DNA of 64,000 nt, from the NCBI GenBank assembly GCA_945860375.1, contig CAMAQR010000010.1, forward strand, positions 26,149 through 90,148, written 5' to 3'. This DNA is from Pseudorhodobacter antarcticus. Its GTDB lineage: Bacteria; Pseudomonadota; Alphaproteobacteria; Rhodobacterales; Rhodobacteraceae. The position numbers were made by a program, and so were the translations under genes. The notes beneath the pieces are model-generated. The model was not told where the DNA came from. It worked only from the letters and a program-made list of their open reading frames with translations, and did not search any database. Of this stretch, positions 37,143 through 45,760 are shown piece by piece (within the stretch, counting starts at the first letter, position 1; each line of letters begins with the position of its first letter).

Positions 37143-37612
37143 ACGACCTTCCGCGTGAGAACGTCCAGTCCTACCCGCGCCCCCCAGCGCTGGAACCAGT
37201 GCCGCAGCGCATCATCATCAGGTTGGGAGGCGCGCTTGTCGCAGACACGACGCGCGCCCTGCGGGTGCTGGAGACCCACCACGCACCAACCTATTACCTG
37301 CCACTGCAAGATATTCACGCCACCCTGAACCCGGTGCAAGGCAGCAGCTTTTGCGAATGGAAGGGGGTTGCGCGGTATTTCGACGTGGTGGCCGGGTCGC
37401 AAACAGCGCCGCGCGCTGCCTGGACCTATGACCAACCCACCGCCAGTTTCGCAGCTATCGCTGGCTATATCGCGTTTTATGCCGCCCTGATGGACGAGGT
37501 TTGGGTCGGCGATCTGCGCGTCATCCCACAACCTGGCAACTTTTATGGTGGCTGGGTCACGCCAAATCTGGACGGGCAGATCAAGGGTGCGCCCGGAACT
37601 CAGCACTGGTAG
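37139..37612 (+). CDS. DUF427 domain-containing protein
   Basis: 157 aa. RIIIRLGGALVADTTRALRV, then HAPTYYLPLQDIHATL, GSSFCEWKGVARYFDV and AIAGYIAFYAALMDEVWVGD: the small beta-barrel (Mss4-like) DUF427 fold. Last gene of the overlapping operon. In other genomes DUF427 accompanies oxidoreductases, but no activity is established to my knowledge. Confidence 0.85.
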   Translation: MNDLPRENVQSYPRPPALEPVPQRIIIRLGGALVADTTRALRVLETHHAPTYYLPLQDIHATLNPVQGSSFCEWKGVARYFDVVAGSQTAPRAAWTYDQPTASFAAIAGYIAFYAALMDEVWVGDLRVIPQPGNFYGGWVTPNLDGQIKGAPGTQHW

Positions 37613-37794
37613 CATGCGAAGTGCAAGATCGGCCTGGAGACCACGATGTCATCACGCGGTCTGATCCGACTCTTGATGGCGGCGGGCTGAATCTGTGCGG
37701 TCCTGTCGCCCGTTATGGCCCAAACGCCGATCGCCAGAAGCGCGATGATCGAGGATTTCGAGATACAGCCGGAAGCTCGCTGCGGGTTCTTCAC
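37600..37794 (-). CDS. Possible small membrane protein
   Basis: A GTG frame of 64 codons with third-position G/C preference similar to neighbours and one hydrophobic helix (IIALLAIGVWAIT). It overlaps the 3' end of the DUF427 gene by 13 bases. No clear ribosome site and no family recognised, so it may be spurious. It is the only candidate in the 284-base gap 37613-37896. Confidence 0.3.
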   Translation of the reverse strand: MKNPQRASGCISKSSIIALLAIGVWAITGDRTAQIQPAAIKSRIRPRDDIVVSRPILHFACYQC

Positions 37795-37896
37795 CGATCA
37801 AGTGATGGGGGGTGCCTTGATTGGCCAAATGCATTGCGCAGGTTGGTTTCGCCACCGCCCTACATTGGACGGTGGCGAGGTAAGGATGGGTATCGA

Positions 37897-38136
37897 TCAG
37901 GAAGCCAAAAGCGCCAAGGCGGAGTCCAGCGCTGTAACGGAGGCGGCATGATCCCCTGCCTCGTGTGCGGCCTTGCCGGTTTCATATAACTTTACGGCCG
38001 CCGACTTGGTTGCATCGTCCACCTTGGTGGTCTGAAGCGCCGCCTCAAATTGCCCCATCAGGACGGGGCAGCTGCCTGCGAAAACGGGGGCAGCCATTGT
38101 AAATGTGAGCGCAAGCGCAAGTGTGGTTTTTTTCAT
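37897..38136 (-). CDS. Small exported protein of unknown function
   Basis: 79 aa from ATG 38136, preceded by TGGAGG 6 bases away. Clear signal peptide MKKTTLALALTFTMAAPVFA with an Ala-x-Ala cleavage site. The mature ~58 residues (QFEAALQTTKVDDATKSAAV, then LYETGKAAHEAGDHAASVTA) look helical, like a single TPR/spectrin-type hairpin, with one Cys. Small periplasmic proteins of this kind are frequent and unnamed. Confidence 0.7.
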   Translation of the reverse strand: MKKTTLALALTFTMAAPVFAGSCPVLMGQFEAALQTTKVDDATKSAAVKLYETGKAAHEAGDHAASVTALDSALALLAS

Positions 38137-38741
38137 CTGAACCTCCAGAAAACAAATGCGCAAAAAGTTGCGCAAATAGCAGCTAGATCAAAAGGCGCGC
38201 AAGTGAAGGCTTTGTTGCATAAACCTTGGTGGGGTATAATCTTTCGTATTCAGTATGGTGACCGTCGCACCGAAGCTGGACATCAAGGGGAACATCCGCA
38301 GGGCATCGGCCAAGCCGTCGCTGTCTTATTTAAGGCTCTGATCTACCAAAAGAATACCAAACCGATTACTGTCCTCGCGTTGGCCCATCCCGAACACCGA
38401 CTTGCTACTTGCGGCATCACGGTGCCGCACGACCTGCTCAGCAATGAAACAGATGTTCCCGGCCGTCGCGCAGGATTCGGATTCGCGCAGGGCTTTGCGA
38501 CCCTTGGCTGGAGGCAGCACGCAAAGGGCGCCACCGGTTTCGACGATCGTTGTCACCCGCTGTTCCAGCCAGCTTTTGAAAGCGACCCAACTGAATGGGG
38601 CAGTTCTGGCGGCGGCACAATTTTTATCTTTCCCGATCCGAGCCGCTGGGAAAGCAACAGTTTCGCGCTAACTTCTCACGCTAAGTGTGTCTAAAATTGG
38701 CCTGGGCACATATCATCACCATCAGTGAAAGGATCAAAGCC
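38137..38741. other. Gap with possible insertion-sequence remains
   Basis: About 600 bases without a confident gene. GGCTTTGTTGCATAAACC at 38210-38227 resembles the terminal inverted repeat of IS5-type elements. A minus-strand frame open from about 38650 to 38326 has no recognised similarity. The stretch may be the decayed inside of an insertion element. Confidence 0.4.
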
Positions 38742-39050
38742 TTGATCAGACTGCTAAAAAACATCGTGGTTCAAGTGTGGAGTTTCGTGTTCGACCACAA
38801 CGCCAGCCCACTTCGCCATATCCCGGATGTAGCTGTCCGGCATTACATCTTGCAGGTACTGGGGTTTATGTGGGCTGTCAGTTTCTCTATCGCAATCGGA
38901 AGTTACACGTTTCTGGCGTATAGCATCCTTGGGCATGCTGTCCTCATCGCAGCCGCGGCCGTGACCGTAGCGACGTTTACCGTTGCAGCAAAACGACCGA
39001 AATTGTTCATCCGCGGCGCGGGACGCAGTTCTGGTGGTGAGCATGAGTAA
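38742..39050 (+). CDS. Small membrane protein of unknown function
   Basis: 102 aa if started at TTG 38742, which has AAAGGA 10 bases upstream; GTG 38685 would add 19 residues. Two hydrophobic helices (VLGFMWAVSFSIAIGSYTFL and HAVLIAAAAVTVATFTVA) are followed by a basic tail. The N-terminal LLKNIVVQVWSFVFD may be amphipathic. No family recognised. Confidence 0.5.
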   Translation: MIRLLKNIVVQVWSFVFDHNASPLRHIPDVAVRHYILQVLGFMWAVSFSIAIGSYTFLAYSILGHAVLIAAAAVTVATFTVAAKRPKLFIRGAGRSSGGEHE

Positions 39051-39219
39051 ACCGGTGCGGTTCCTGTTCTGGTCTCATATGGATGAATGGGAAGTGTGGC
39101 CTTAAGGCTTTGGTCAGCGAGAAAGCCTCAGAGTAGGTTCTTGGCGTCGTCCGGTGAGAACTGCTTAGACTCAAACATCAAGTGCAACACCCGGCACCCG
39201 TGCGGCATAGGATGTTGCG

Positions 39220-39366
39220 ATGGACGAACGGTACAAGAACCTCAACGGCGAGGAACGTGGCGTGATTTTGGCGGAGCATCGGCGCGGGGCGAGTCTTCAA
39301 GCGATCGGCTTGTTGCTGGGACGCAGCGCCTCGACGGTGCTGGTTGCCGCAATGCAGGCTTCGTAA
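39220..39366 (+). pseudogene. IS30-family transposase N-terminal fragment
   Basis: MDERYKNLNGEERGVILAEH then [20 protein letters not shown] is the N-terminal helix-turn-helix of IS30-type transposases. Similarity ends at about 39340, and the frame runs 8 codons into opposite-strand ppk2 sequence before stopping. The upstream part (39100-39219, including CAAGTGCAACACC) may be the element's left end. The rest of the transposase is gone. Confidence 0.75.
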
Positions 39367-40031
39367 GCGGTCTGATCATCATCCCAGAATACGCGTTCGG
39401 TCATGTCCGAAGCGGTGAACTTCCAGTTCTTGGTCGGGTCGTCGATGCGACCCAGAAAGCGCTCGCGCTGTTCCTCTTTCGACAGATGCAGGAATATCTT
39501 GACGACGCGGGTACCATTGGCGTGCAGATGACGCTCATGATTGTTGATCGAAAGGTACCGCTGTTTCCAAAAGTCCCCAGCGTCAATCATCGGCTCTGCC
39601 AATGCTTCGGCTTGCAAAAGTTCGGGATGAACGCGGACAATCAACACCTCCTCATAGTAGGACCGGTTGAAGATGCCCATGCGGCCCCGTTCCGGCAGAT
39701 CGCGCGTGGTGCGCCACAGGAAATCGTGCTTTGATTCTGTGGCCGAGGGGTGCTGGTAGCTGAACACCTGGCAGCCTTGCGGATTGACGCCCGACAACAC
39801 ATGCCGGATCGCCCCATCCTTGCCCGCCGCATCCATCGCCTGAAAGATCAGAAGGATTGCCTGCCGGTTAGAGGCATATTGCAGGCGCTGCTGTTCATCC
39901 AAACACTTTACATGATGCTTGAATAGTTTTTTATAGTCGTGTTTGGACTTGCAAATAGGATCAATCCGGGTCGGGCAATTCGCGAGAGAAAAGTCTTTCC
40001 CCGGTGCCACGACGAAATCCGTGCCTTTCAT
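39297..40031 (-). pseudogene. ppk2: Polyphosphate kinase 2, C-terminally truncated
   Basis: 244 codons. Walker [21 protein letters not shown], then [38 protein letters not shown] (Walker B region) and [20 protein letters not shown] are typical of PPK2, which moves phosphate between polyphosphate and nucleotides. The frame ends [12 protein letters not shown] followed by 15 codons that are antisense IS30. Family members continue about 50-60 residues beyond ATST, so the 3' end was lost in the same event that left the IS30 piece. Residual activity is doubtful. The start overlaps the copA stop by 4 bases. Confidence 0.8.
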
Positions 40032-42400
40032 AGCGCGACCCTCCGCAGTCGCAGTGCGTTGGTGATAACCGACACGGATGACAAGCTCATCGCAGCCGCT
40101 GCGATCATCGGTGACAGCAGAAGGCCGGTGACAGGGTAGAGCAACCCCGCCGCGATTGGCACGCCGATGGCGTTGTAGGCGAAGGCAAAGAACAGGTTCT
40201 GCTTGATATTGCGCAGGGTCGCGACCGCCAGCTTTCGCGCCCTCACGATGCCCATCAGGTCACCGCCCAGCAGGGTGATCCCTGCGCTTTCCATCGCAAC
40301 ATCGGCCCCGGTGCCCATGGCGATGCCCACATCGGCGGCGGCCAGTGCGGGGGCGTCATTCACTCCGTCACCCGCCATGGCGATCTTGTGGCCATCGCGG
40401 CGCAACCGGTCGATCAGAACCTTCTTGGCCTCGGGCAGCACGCCCGCGCGCACCTCGTCGATCCCCAGCGTTGACGCCACCGCTTTCGCGGTGCGTTCGT
40501 TGTCGCCGGTTGCCATAATGACGTGTAAGCCAAGGGCGTGCAGTTCCTTGATCGCCTGCGCCGTTGAGTCCTTGATCGGGTCGGCCACGGCCACGATGCC
40601 GGCAAGCGCGCCATCCACCGCTATGAACATCACGGTTTTGCCCTCGTTGCGCAAGGTATCGGCCTTTTCCTCGGCTTTTGCCGTATCCAGCCCCATCTTT
40701 TGCATCATCGCGGTGTTGCCAAGCGCCACAGCGCGCCCGTTGACGATACCGCGCACGCCTTTGCCGGTAACCGCCTCAAAATCCGCAGCCTCTGCCTTGG
40801 CAGCGCCCTGCGCCTCGGCCGCTTCGACGATCGCTTCGGCTAGCGGGTGTTCCGACCCGCGTTCAAGCGCTGCGGCCAGCGACAGAAGATCGGCTTCGGG
40901 GACATCGCCAAGCGCTATCGCATCGGTCAGCTTTGGCTTACCCATGGTAAGCGTGCCGGTCTTATCCACGATCAGCGTATCGACGCCCGCCATCCGCTCC
41001 AGCGCCTCGGCATCCTTGATCAGCACACCCGCTTGCGCCCCGCGCCCAGCCGCCGTGGTGATCGAAATTGGGGTGGCCAGGCCCAGTGCACAGGGACAGG
41101 CGATGATCAGAACTGACACCGCCGAGGCTATGGCAAAGACCAGCGCTGGGTCGGGGCCAAAGATCATCCATGCGACAAAAGCCAGGATCGCAATGCCGAC
41201 CACCGTCGGCACGAACACTGCCGAGACCCGATCCGCCAGCCCCTGAATCGGCGCGCGCGACCGGCGGGCGTTCGACACCATCGCCACGATCTGCGCCAGA
41301 ACCGTATCGGCGCCGACCTTGCCTGCTTCGATTACCAATGAGCCGTTCTTGTTGATCGTAGCGCCTGTGACCGCATCGCCCGGCCCCTTTTCCACAGGCA
41401 TTGATTCACCGGTCAACATGCTTTCGTCCAAGGACGATCGCCCCTCAATCACCTCGCCATCGACGGGCACCGCGTCGCCGGGGCGCACGCGTAGACGGTC
41501 GCCTGCCATGATGTTTTCCAAGGGCACGTCTTGTTCCGTGCCGTCTGGCAGGATGCGCCGCGCTGTCTTGGGTGCAAGGTCCAGAAGCGCGCGGATCGCA
41601 TCACCGGTGCGTTCTCGCGCGCGCAGTTCCAGCACTTGACCGAGGAAGACCAGCGCCACGATCACCACCGATGCCTCGAAATAGGTGCCGACACCGTGGC
41701 CCATCCGGTAAACTTCGGGAAACACGTTGGGCAGGAAAGTGGCTACCAGCGAATACAGATAGGCCGCAGCCACGCCAAGGCTGATCAGCGTCCACATGTT
41801 GGGGCTTCGGTTCGCCAGTGAAACCCATCCGCGCTTGAAGAACGGCAGGGCCGCCCAAAGCACGACTGGCGTCGCCAGCGCAGATTCAAGGTAGCTGGCC
41901 ACTTGATGCCCAAGCCAGTCGCGCACTGGCAGACCGACCATCGGTCCCATCGTCAGCACGATCAGCGGTACCGCCGCCGCCGCCGAAATCCACATCCGTC
42001 GCGTAAAGTCGGTCAACTCGGCGCTGGGTTCATCCGTGGGCACAACAGGCTCCAGCGCCATGCCGCAGATCGGGCAGGCACCCGGCTTATCGCGCATGAT
42101 CTCGGGATGCATCGGGCAGGTATATTGGACATTGGCAGGGGCTGGTCTTTTGCGCCCGGCAGCGCGGCCAGAGGCATAGAACGACGGATCGGCCCTGAAT
42201 TTCGTCTGGCATTTCTCGGAGCAGAAATGCAAGGACTTGCCGTCAAAAACCTCAGTCCGCGTATTGGGTTTGAGGGCCACGGTCATGCCGCAAACCGGGT
42301 CGATAGCCGTCGGCCCGGTGTCAAGTTCGGTCCCTACGTGACCCTCGGGCATTTTCGGGTCGGTGTGGTCGTGCCCCGCGTGCGGATCTGTCGTGGACAT
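40028..42400 (-). CDS. Copper-translocating P1B-type ATPase
   Basis: 790 aa. The His-rich N-terminus (DPHAGHDH) is followed by a YHS domain ([11 protein letters not shown] … LHFCSEKC) and a heavy-metal-binding domain ([20 protein letters not shown]). The ATPase core has membrane motif [13 protein letters not shown] (CPC), phosphorylation site [21 protein letters not shown] and [19 protein letters not shown]. No classic CxxC HMA domain. CPC suggests Cu(I)/Ag(I) export. A ribosome site AAAGGAAAG precedes ATG. Overlaps ppk2 by 4 bases. Confidence 0.93.
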   Translation of the reverse strand: MSTTDPHAGHDHTDPKMPEGHVGTELDTGPTAIDPVCGMTVALKPNTRTEVFDGKSLHFCSEKCQTKFRADPSFYASGRAAGRKRPAPANVQYTCPMHPEIMRDKPGACPICGMALEPVVPTDEPSAELTDFTRRMWISAAAAVPLIVLTMGPMVGLPVRDWLGHQVASYLESALATPVVLWAALPFFKRGWVSLANRSPNMWTLISLGVAAAYLYSLVATFLPNVFPEVYRMGHGVGTYFEASVVIVALVFLGQVLELRARERTGDAIRALLDLAPKTARRILPDGTEQDVPLENIMAGDRLRVRPGDAVPVDGEVIEGRSSLDESMLTGESMPVEKGPGDAVTGATINKNGSLVIEAGKVGADTVLAQIVAMVSNARRSRAPIQGLADRVSAVFVPTVVGIAILAFVAWMIFGPDPALVFAIASAVSVLIIACPCALGLATPISITTAAGRGAQAGVLIKDAEALERMAGVDTLIVDKTGTLTMGKPKLTDAIALGDVPEADLLSLAAALERGSEHPLAEAIVEAAEAQGAAKAEAADFEAVTGKGVRGIVNGRAVALGNTAMMQKMGLDTAKAEEKADTLRNEGKTVMFIAVDGALAGIVAVADPIKDSTAQAIKELHALGLHVIMATGDNERTAKAVASTLGIDEVRAGVLPEAKKVLIDRLRRDGHKIAMAGDGVNDAPALAAADVGIAMGTGADVAMESAGITLLGGDLMGIVRARKLAVATLRNIKQNLFFAFAYNAIGVPIAAGLLYPVTGLLLSPMIAAAAMSLSSVSVITNALRLRRVAL

Positions 42401-42472
42401 GTGGCTTTCCTTTCACAGTCTATGCTGCATGGTGGCCGTTGCTTGGGCCTTTCAGGGTCAACGAGCGCCTTC

Positions 42473-42494
42473 CCAGCCTTTGCAGGTTGGTCAA
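42473..42494 (-). promoter_or_regulatory. Candidate MerR/CueR-type operator upstream of the copper ATPase
   Basis: On the minus strand TTGACC overlaps an inverted repeat CCAACCT-GCAA-AGGCTGG (one mismatch), 70-95 bases before the copper ATPase start. MerR-family copper regulators bind such palindromes between -35 and -10. No convincing -10 hexamer was seen at the expected place, so this is tentative. Confidence 0.35.
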
Positions 42495-42516
42495 AGCTTG
42501 GGGCTGCCTCACCTGC

Positions 42517-42903
42517 TCAGATCTCGGCCACGGCCTTGGCCAGCAGGTCTCGCACCTGACCCGCAACGGCATGCAGGCCGGGATTGTCGATTGCCTGCAT
42601 CGAGGCGATAGGGTCGATCGCGCTGACCTCAACACCGCTTTCCACCTCGCGCAGGATCACGTTACACGGCAGCATCGCCCCAACGCGCGGCTCCATCCCG
42701 ATGGCCTCATAGGCCATCTTCGGGTTGCAGACGCCAAGGATGCGGTAGGCTGGCATCTCGACATCCAGTTTCGTCTTCAACGTCGCCCTGACGTCAATTT
42801 CAGTCAGAACGCCAAAGCCATTCGCGATCAACGCGGCACGCGTACGCGCGTCAACAGCGTCAAAGCCTGCGTTTTCGAGCAATCGATTGATCGTATAGTC
42901 CAT
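42517..42903 (-). CDS. DUF302 domain-containing protein
   Basis: 128 aa from ATG 42903. LTEIDVRATLKTKLDVEMPA, YRILGVCNPKMAYEAIGMEP and VGAMLPCNVILREV match DUF302. It has no signal peptide. DUF302 genes often neighbour copper ATPases and stress genes in alphaproteobacteria, as here. Function not established. Confidence 0.88.
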   Translation of the reverse strand: MDYTINRLLENAGFDAVDARTRAALIANGFGVLTEIDVRATLKTKLDVEMPAYRILGVCNPKMAYEAIGMEPRVGAMLPCNVILREVESGVEVSAIDPIASMQAIDNPGLHAVAGQVRDLLAKAVAEI

Positions 42904-42963
42904 GGAAACGCCACTCCAGTCATGCGTCAAGTGCCGTGCAGGTCGAAGATTTGGAAATCCGCG

Positions 42964-44085
42964 TCAGACAGGATAACGCAAGATGGCCGCCACCGACGCT
43001 CTATCCGGGATGTCCGCCTTGTGCACAGCCAGAACCTTGCCGCCTGCGAGAATTGCCCTCGCTGCAATTTCGTCGATCACCCCATAGCTGTCGGTGCCCG
43101 CCGTCGTTGCAAGCGTGACAGTGCCGTCAGTCTCATTCACCGTTCCTAGGACGACTTCGTTGATGTCGACCAGCAACAATTCCACCGCACCGAAGGTCGC
43201 GGCGCGTGCAATGGCCCCGAGATCGGTGATGGCGCGATGTTGTCCGACCCGTTCATGGAAGAGTGCCGTCGCAGATTCAATCTGTTCTGCGTAGTGCCCA
43301 TCCAGAACCGACCGCGTGGCACCAGCCAACGCGCTTACGCTCATTCGGCCCGGGCTTGCCTCTATCCCCTTGGCCAACAATGCAGGATAGCTGTTTACCG
43401 ACCGAAAGATCGGTCCCAGCGGCTCGGTCGCCGCGAGGATGAGTGGCGTCTCGCGCCCGGCCAGAAGCGGGCGCAGGGCGGCATCCACCTTTCGGGCATA
43501 TTTGCGCAGAAGCGACTTCTGGCCCTCGGCACCGGCGTGTCCGGCGCCCTGCGTCAGGGTGTTGATCGATGCCCGGCCGGTTGCGTCGGCGGCGCTGTCG
43601 GGCAGGCCCGGCACCCGCACTTCGGTCGGCGGCAAGTCCGCGAACACCTCCACCAGACGTGCTTCGTTTTCAGACAAGGCCAAAACGAAGGCATGCTGAG
43701 GAAAGGCCATCGCCCGCAACAAGGGCTTAAGATAGAAGCGGTCCGAAACTTCGACCGACGCGTCCACGGTCGTGGCCAGTCGGAACGTGCGCAGACTGTC
43801 TGGGGTGGCAAGAACCGCGAGAGTGTGGGCTTGAAGCCGCCAAAATTCGCCGTCCTCGTCCAGCGCGAGGAGTTTCTCCTCCAGCAGCGCGCGACGGCGT
43901 TTGTCAAAGCCTGCCGCGTCGAGTTGCTCCAGCGCCGTCCGGGTATGGTTTCCGAAAGAGATGCGGCTGAGGGTTACATGCTCGGTCTCGGGTGTGGTTG
44001 GCAGATAGATCGACACACAAGCATCGGCGCGGGCTTCGATCAGCGCCCGGATCTCGGGTTGGGTTGGAATATCGACATAAAGCAT
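42964..44085 (-). CDS. baeRF-like protein (bacterial archaeo-eukaryotic release factor family)
   Basis: 373 aa. The N-terminus ADACVSIYLPTTPETEHVTL, a middle domain with FVLALSENEARLVEVF, and a C-terminal RNase H/L7Ae-like half (PLILAATEPLGPIFRSV, GAVELLLVDI) follow the plan of the bacterial eRF1/aRF1-like baeRF families. Those families are predicted to act on ribosomes, for rescue or hibernation. The exact subfamily is uncertain. Located in a stress module with PPK2, a copper ATPase and DUF302. Confidence 0.65.
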   Translation of the reverse strand: MLYVDIPTQPEIRALIEARADACVSIYLPTTPETEHVTLSRISFGNHTRTALEQLDAAGFDKRRRALLEEKLLALDEDGEFWRLQAHTLAVLATPDSLRTFRLATTVDASVEVSDRFYLKPLLRAMAFPQHAFVLALSENEARLVEVFADLPPTEVRVPGLPDSAADATGRASINTLTQGAGHAGAEGQKSLLRKYARKVDAALRPLLAGRETPLILAATEPLGPIFRSVNSYPALLAKGIEASPGRMSVSALAGATRSVLDGHYAEQIESATALFHERVGQHRAITDLGAIARAATFGAVELLLVDINEVVLGTVNETDGTVTLATTAGTDSYGVIDEIAARAILAGGKVLAVHKADIPDRASVAAILRYPV

Positions 44086-44333
44086 GGATTGTCCTTTAAG
44101 GAATAATGCAGGATCGCTTCTGGGTGACGGGCGCCGCGGTGTTCAGTTGTTCGCGGTTGCGGCGCTCTTTGCAATGATGGCCGGTGGCTGCCTACGACAG
44201 AGACACCCGCGTTTCGTCCCACACTGGGGTTTGAGTAGCGGCACCGGGTTGATCTGGCCGGTTTGCCCAAACCTCAGAGGTTGCGCCGCTCAAACCAGGG
44301 TTGTTCGCGACCATTGAATAGCAAGCTTTACCG

Positions 44334-44702
44334 TCAGCGGTGTTTCGTCTTTTCTGACACTGCCGCAGTACCTGTGCCCGCCGTCTTCTCGACGGGTGCA
44401 TCCGTGTCATGGGATGCAGGCCCGCTCCAGCGCGGAATTGTCAGTTCGTTTTCAAGCCGACGTCCGGGAAGGCGCCTGTCGCCCGGCGTGTCGGACGCAT
44501 CTTTGCCAAGGCCCAGACCCGTGCCGGCATGTGTGTCGGCGGATGACCCACCCAGGTCAAATCCGGGCCTATCGATTCCCAGGCCGAGGTCATTGGCGGT
44601 TGGGGGCGTGCCTTGCGGCGGCGAATCGGGCGAAGGTTTGCCTGCACCCTCGGTCGCCGCCGACGATTCAGGCGACGTTGATGGCTTGTGGTTGTTCTTC
44701 AC
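44334..44702 (-). CDS. Hydrophilic Gly/Pro/Asp-rich protein of unknown function
   Basis: 122 aa from GTG 44702, with AAGGA 8 bases upstream. It is largely disordered: KPSTSPESSAATEGAGKP, DSPPQGTPPTANDLGLGIDR, a repeated GLGL-type motif (DLGLGID, GLGLGKDA) and DTPGDRRLPGRR. The longer upstream frame has no start support. Divergent from DUF3775 across a region containing FNR-like boxes. Function unknown. Confidence 0.55.
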   Translation of the reverse strand: MKNNHKPSTSPESSAATEGAGKPSPDSPPQGTPPTANDLGLGIDRPGFDLGGSSADTHAGTGLGLGKDASDTPGDRRLPGRRLENELTIPRWSGPASHDTDAPVEKTAGTGTAAVSEKTKHR

Positions 44703-44907
44703 GAATTGGATCCTTCGGATGTCTGTTGTTTCTGCGACTTGCCCTCGCACCGGCGCGGCAACGCTAACCAACGGGATTGGGGGACCATTGGTTCCTTGGC
44801 CGGGCCGAGCATCTGCTGCGTTACGAAATCGTCGATCTGTGGCCAAGCAATAATCCCAGGCGCCACCATCATCCTTCAAACGCCAACTCAGTTTTGAAGC
44901 CCTTGCA

Positions 44908-44921
44908 TTGATCCAGATCAA
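44908..44921. promoter_or_regulatory. FNR/FnrL box
   Basis: TTGATCCAGATCAA, a perfect 14-base palindrome matching the FNR consensus TTGAT-N4-ATCAA. It is about 200 bases from each of the two divergent genes. FnrL in Rhodobacteraceae activates genes under low oxygen. Confidence 0.7.
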
Positions 44922-45051
44922 CAGGCCGAAACCTGATCAGCACGGCCAAAATTCTGCGCCTGCCATGCTCCTTGCTGTGCCCAAACGCTCGCCTGTAGCC
45001 TGGGATAACAATTCTTGAGAGCGCAACCGGAACCGATACCGGCGAGGCGAA

Positions 45052-45065
45052 TTGATCTAAGTCAG
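45052..45065 (+). promoter_or_regulatory. Degenerate FNR-like half site upstream of DUF3775
   Basis: TTGATCTAAGTCAG keeps the left FNR half (TTGAT) with a diverged right half. Its centre is 60 bases before the DUF3775 start codon, a spacing compatible with class II-like activation if the transcript starts near 45100. Confidence 0.4.
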
Positions 45066-45118
45066 TGCCAGGCCGAGGCTGCGTGTTATGCGAAAGGCGT
45101 GGCGAAAAGGAGACACCA

Positions 45119-45511
45119 ATGGTTGCGCTGTCGCCCAACGATGCCCGGGTTGAAGAACTGGTGTTACGGCCCAACGCCGTGATGGCAAAAGAGGCCTCGA
45201 ACATCTCCGAACTCGGCGGCAATGCGTCGGACGATGAGGTAGCCGTGACCCTGCAGGAAACCGAGGGTGATCTCAGGCCCGAAGGGATCACACAAAGGAT
45301 CGAAAGCATGAACGACGAAAAGCAGGACGCGCTTGTCGCGCTGTTCTGGATCGGCCGGGACGACTGGGAACCTGACGAGTGGGGAGTGACCAAAGCTCTC
45401 GCGCGGCAGCAGCACGAGGGGTCGACCAGCCGCTGTCTGCTTGGTCAGCCGGAGGTCGGGGAATACCTGACGGAGGGTCTGAAGAAAATGCTGGAATGCG
45501 GTGTCGACTGA
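45119..45511 (+). CDS. DUF3775 domain-containing protein
   Basis: 130 aa from ATG 45119, preceded by AAGGAG. The body ITQRIESMNDEKQDALVALF, WIGRDDWEPDEWG, then LLGQPEVGEYLTEGLKKML matches DUF3775 (pattern LNEDEQAELVALMWIGRGD). The frame is open further upstream, without ribosome site. Function unknown. It lies in the metal/stress module. Confidence 0.8.
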   Translation: MVALSPNDARVEELVLRPNAVMAKEASNISELGGNASDDEVAVTLQETEGDLRPEGITQRIESMNDEKQDALVALFWIGRDDWEPDEWGVTKALARQQHEGSTSRCLLGQPEVGEYLTEGLKKMLECGVD

Positions 45512-45600
45512 TGTGGGGTTGATCCCTTCGACCCTGTGACCGCCGATGTCATCCGCCGCGCGCGCGGTGTCCTGCCCAACAGTTGGCACCGGTGAACGCG

Positions 45601-45760
45601 ATGTCGCAATTCGAGCTTATCGCAATCCTACTGGTTCTGACCGCCACGCTGAGCTGGGTCAATTTCCGGCTGGCTCTCTTGCCGCACACCATAGGCCTTC
45701 TGGTCATGGGGCTGGGCGCGTCGCTGGTTGTCATCGGAACCGAGGCAGTGATGCCGGGGC
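45601..45760 (+). pseudogene. Sodium:proton antiporter N-terminal fragment
   Basis: MSQFELIAILLVLTATLSWV, then NFRLALLPHTIGLLVMGLGA and SLVVIG give the first two membrane helices of a CPA1-type antiporter (pattern LPHTIGLLVIGL). Similarity stops near residue 53. The frame then runs on in unrelated basic sequence. A full antiporter has 400 or more residues, so this is a remnant. Confidence 0.65.

Larger units (their letters stand above)
44703..45118. other. Divergent control region
   Basis: 416 bases between the hydrophilic-protein gene and DUF3775. No gene seen. It holds a perfect FNR-type box (44908-44921) and a degenerate one (45052-45065), described separately. Confidence 0.6.

Noticed and set aside
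44084..44317. 77-codon plus-strand frame with a lipobox-like AGGC
   Set aside because: No ribosome site, overlaps the baeRF start region, and the rest is unlike a lipoprotein.
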